A program made the position numbers and the translations under genes. From RBG-16-66-20 sp039931635 (GTDB taxonomy: Bacteria > Pseudomonadota > Gammaproteobacteria > Burkholderiales > SG8-39), in NCBI GenBank assembly GCA_039931635.1, contig JBDTRO010000174.1:1-42132 (forward strand): a stretch of DNA of 42,132 bases. Direction: 5' to 3'. Of the stretch, positions 41,214-42,132 are shown in pieces. Below the pieces are notes generated by a model. It saw only the letters and a list, made by a program, of their open reading frames with translations. It had not been told where the DNA came from and searched no databases. The stretch's first letter is position 1. Each line of letters begins with the position of its first letter.

Positions 41214-42132
41214 AGCGGCTGGGTTCACGACGCCAGCAAGGCATCGCCATGATCGCGCTCGTGGCGATCCTGGCGCTCGTCGGATCGACGCTGCTCGTCA
41301 AGCAGCTGAACTCGGCGAGCGCCGGATTTTCCGCGGTCAGGAAAAGTCGCAACGCCGAAATTTTGCTGCGGGCCAAGCAGGCGCTGATCGGCTACGTGGC
41401 CGCGCAGGCGGTGAAGACAGGGGAAAACAATCCGGGCGCCATGCCCTGCCCGGAGAATCCCGGTGACTTCGACAGCACCACCGGAAACGACGGCAAGGTG
41501 GGAACCAGCTGCGGGGTCACGACCGTGGGGCGCTTCCCCTGGCGCACGCTGGGCGTGGACCAACTCGTCGATGCATCCGGCGAACCCCTGTGGTACGTGG
41601 TGTCCCCAGGCTGGGGGGTCGCTTCCGGCTCGAACACCTCGATCAACTCCAACTCCGTCGGACGGCTTACGGTTGACGGCACGGCAACAACTCCAATTGC
41701 GTCGCCCGGCAAAGTCAACTACACCGGCCACGGATTTGCAGTCGGTGACACGGTTTCATTCGCGACCGGCGGAGCGCTGCCGACCGGCATCACGGCAGGC
41801 GCAATGTATTACGTCATATCAGCGGGATTGACGTCTGATTTGTTCGAGATCTCCGCCACGTCGGGCGGAGCGGCAATCGACTTCACAGGCACGACCTCCG
41901 GTCCCCACAATGTTTATCGGAACCAGTCCGGCGTGGCGAAAAGCGTAGTCGCTCTCATCATCGCGCCGGGGCCCGCATTCACGGTGGCCGCGGCTACCGG
42001 CTGCACGGCCCGGACACAGGCGCGCTCGAACACCGGCACCCCCGACTGGCGCAACTACCTCGAGTGCGAGAACGCAACTTCGCCCGCGGACGGCATCTTC
42101 GTGACAACCGGCCCGAGTGGCTCGTTCAACGA
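41210..42132 (+). CDS. Membrane-anchored pilin-like protein, 5' part, with an apparent inserted phage-tail-like domain
   Basis: The frame opens at ATG 41210 (overlapping the previous stop) and has no stop before the window ends, so at least 307 residues are present. The N-terminus has a short basic leader, RRQQGIAMIALVAILALVGS, like prepilin or GspK/PilX leaders; the Glu usual at +5 of major pilins is absent. A conserved-looking secreted part follows (AKQALIGYVAAQA, MPCPENPGD, VGRFPWRTLGVDQL, GEPLWYVVS). Residues about 163-236 (41696-41917) differ: GHGFAVGDTVSFATGG, LPTGITAGAMYYVIS and ATSGGAAIDFTG resemble repeats in phage tail and FCCH-like domains. The family then resumes with VVALIIAPGP. 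Prepilin processing is not certain. Confidence 0.65.
   Translation, partial: MKRLGSRRQQGIAMIALVAILALVGSTLLVKQLNSASAGFSAVRKSRNAEILLRAKQALIGYVAAQAVKTGENNPGAMPCPENPGDFDSTTGNDGKVGTSCGVTTVGRFPWRTLGVDQLVDASGEPLWYVVSPGWGVASGSNTSINSNSVGRLTVDGTATTPIASPGKVNYTGHGFAVGDTVSFATGGALPTGITAGAMYYVISAGLTSDLFEISATSGGAAIDFTGTTSGPHNVYRNQSGVAKSVVALIIAPGPAFTVAAATGCTARTQARSNTGTPDWRNYLECENATSPADGIFVTTGPSGSFN

Overview
The window is about 65% G+C, almost fully coding, and reads as chromosomal DNA of a betaproteobacterium (Burkholderiales / Nitrosomonadales / Rhodocyclales affinity; I cannot name the genus). The main reasons are gene order: mla genes - yadGH-like ABC pair - ibaG - murA - hisGDCBHAFIE - hinT - tatABC on one side, and an HtrA-type protease divergent from petABC-sspA on the other. 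The short HisG, the separate HisI and HisE, and a Tat-dependent Rieske protein fit the same group. No rRNA, tRNA, CRISPR array or insertion sequence was recognised.

Layout. (1) 1-2914, minus strand: start of sspA (cut by the window edge), a hairpin terminator, and petABC encoding the cytochrome bc1 complex, with a clear sigma70-type promoter in front of petA. (2) 3043-12923, plus strand: a membrane-anchored S1C protease whose stop codon overlaps the start of a PAS-AAA+-Fis sigma54 activator; then a strong -24/-12 (sigma54) promoter with an upstream palindrome driving a branched-chain-amino-acid-type (HAAT) ABC importer (binding protein, two ATPases, two permeases), an alpha/beta hydrolase and an M20 metallopeptidase. 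This looks like a regulated uptake-and-hydrolysis cluster of unknown substrate. It lies between tatC and the protease-petABC block, which are usually close neighbours in this bacterial group. (3) 12942-13121, minus: a 59-residue basic conserved-looking small protein. (4) 13186-28558, minus: a nearly gapless run of 23 genes, mlaFEDACB - ABC exporter pair - ibaG - murA - hisGDCBHAFIE - hinT - tatABC, with many 1-10 nt overlaps. It combines outer-membrane lipid transport, peptidoglycan precursor synthesis, histidine biosynthesis and Tat export. (5) 28606-42132, plus: an ABC ATPase without a permease, a sigma54 response regulator, and a MSHA-like type IV pilus (or pseudopilus) assembly cluster: an AAA+/SPOR protein (MshM/ExeA-like), lipoprotein secretin (MshL), TPR protein (MshN-like), c-di-GMP-type ATPase (MshE), platform protein (MshG), PilM/N-like, PilO-like and small periplasmic proteins, and a membrane-anchored, pilin-like protein that runs off the window.

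The parts most worth a second look are the sigma54-controlled importer/hydrolase/peptidase cluster with its own activator, the terminator-like hairpin between tatA and tatB, the paired hairpin repeat between the binding-protein and ATPase genes, and a phage-tail-like domain (about 75 residues) that appears to be inserted into the last, pilin-like protein. Most genes belong to known families; nothing here proves a wholly new system.
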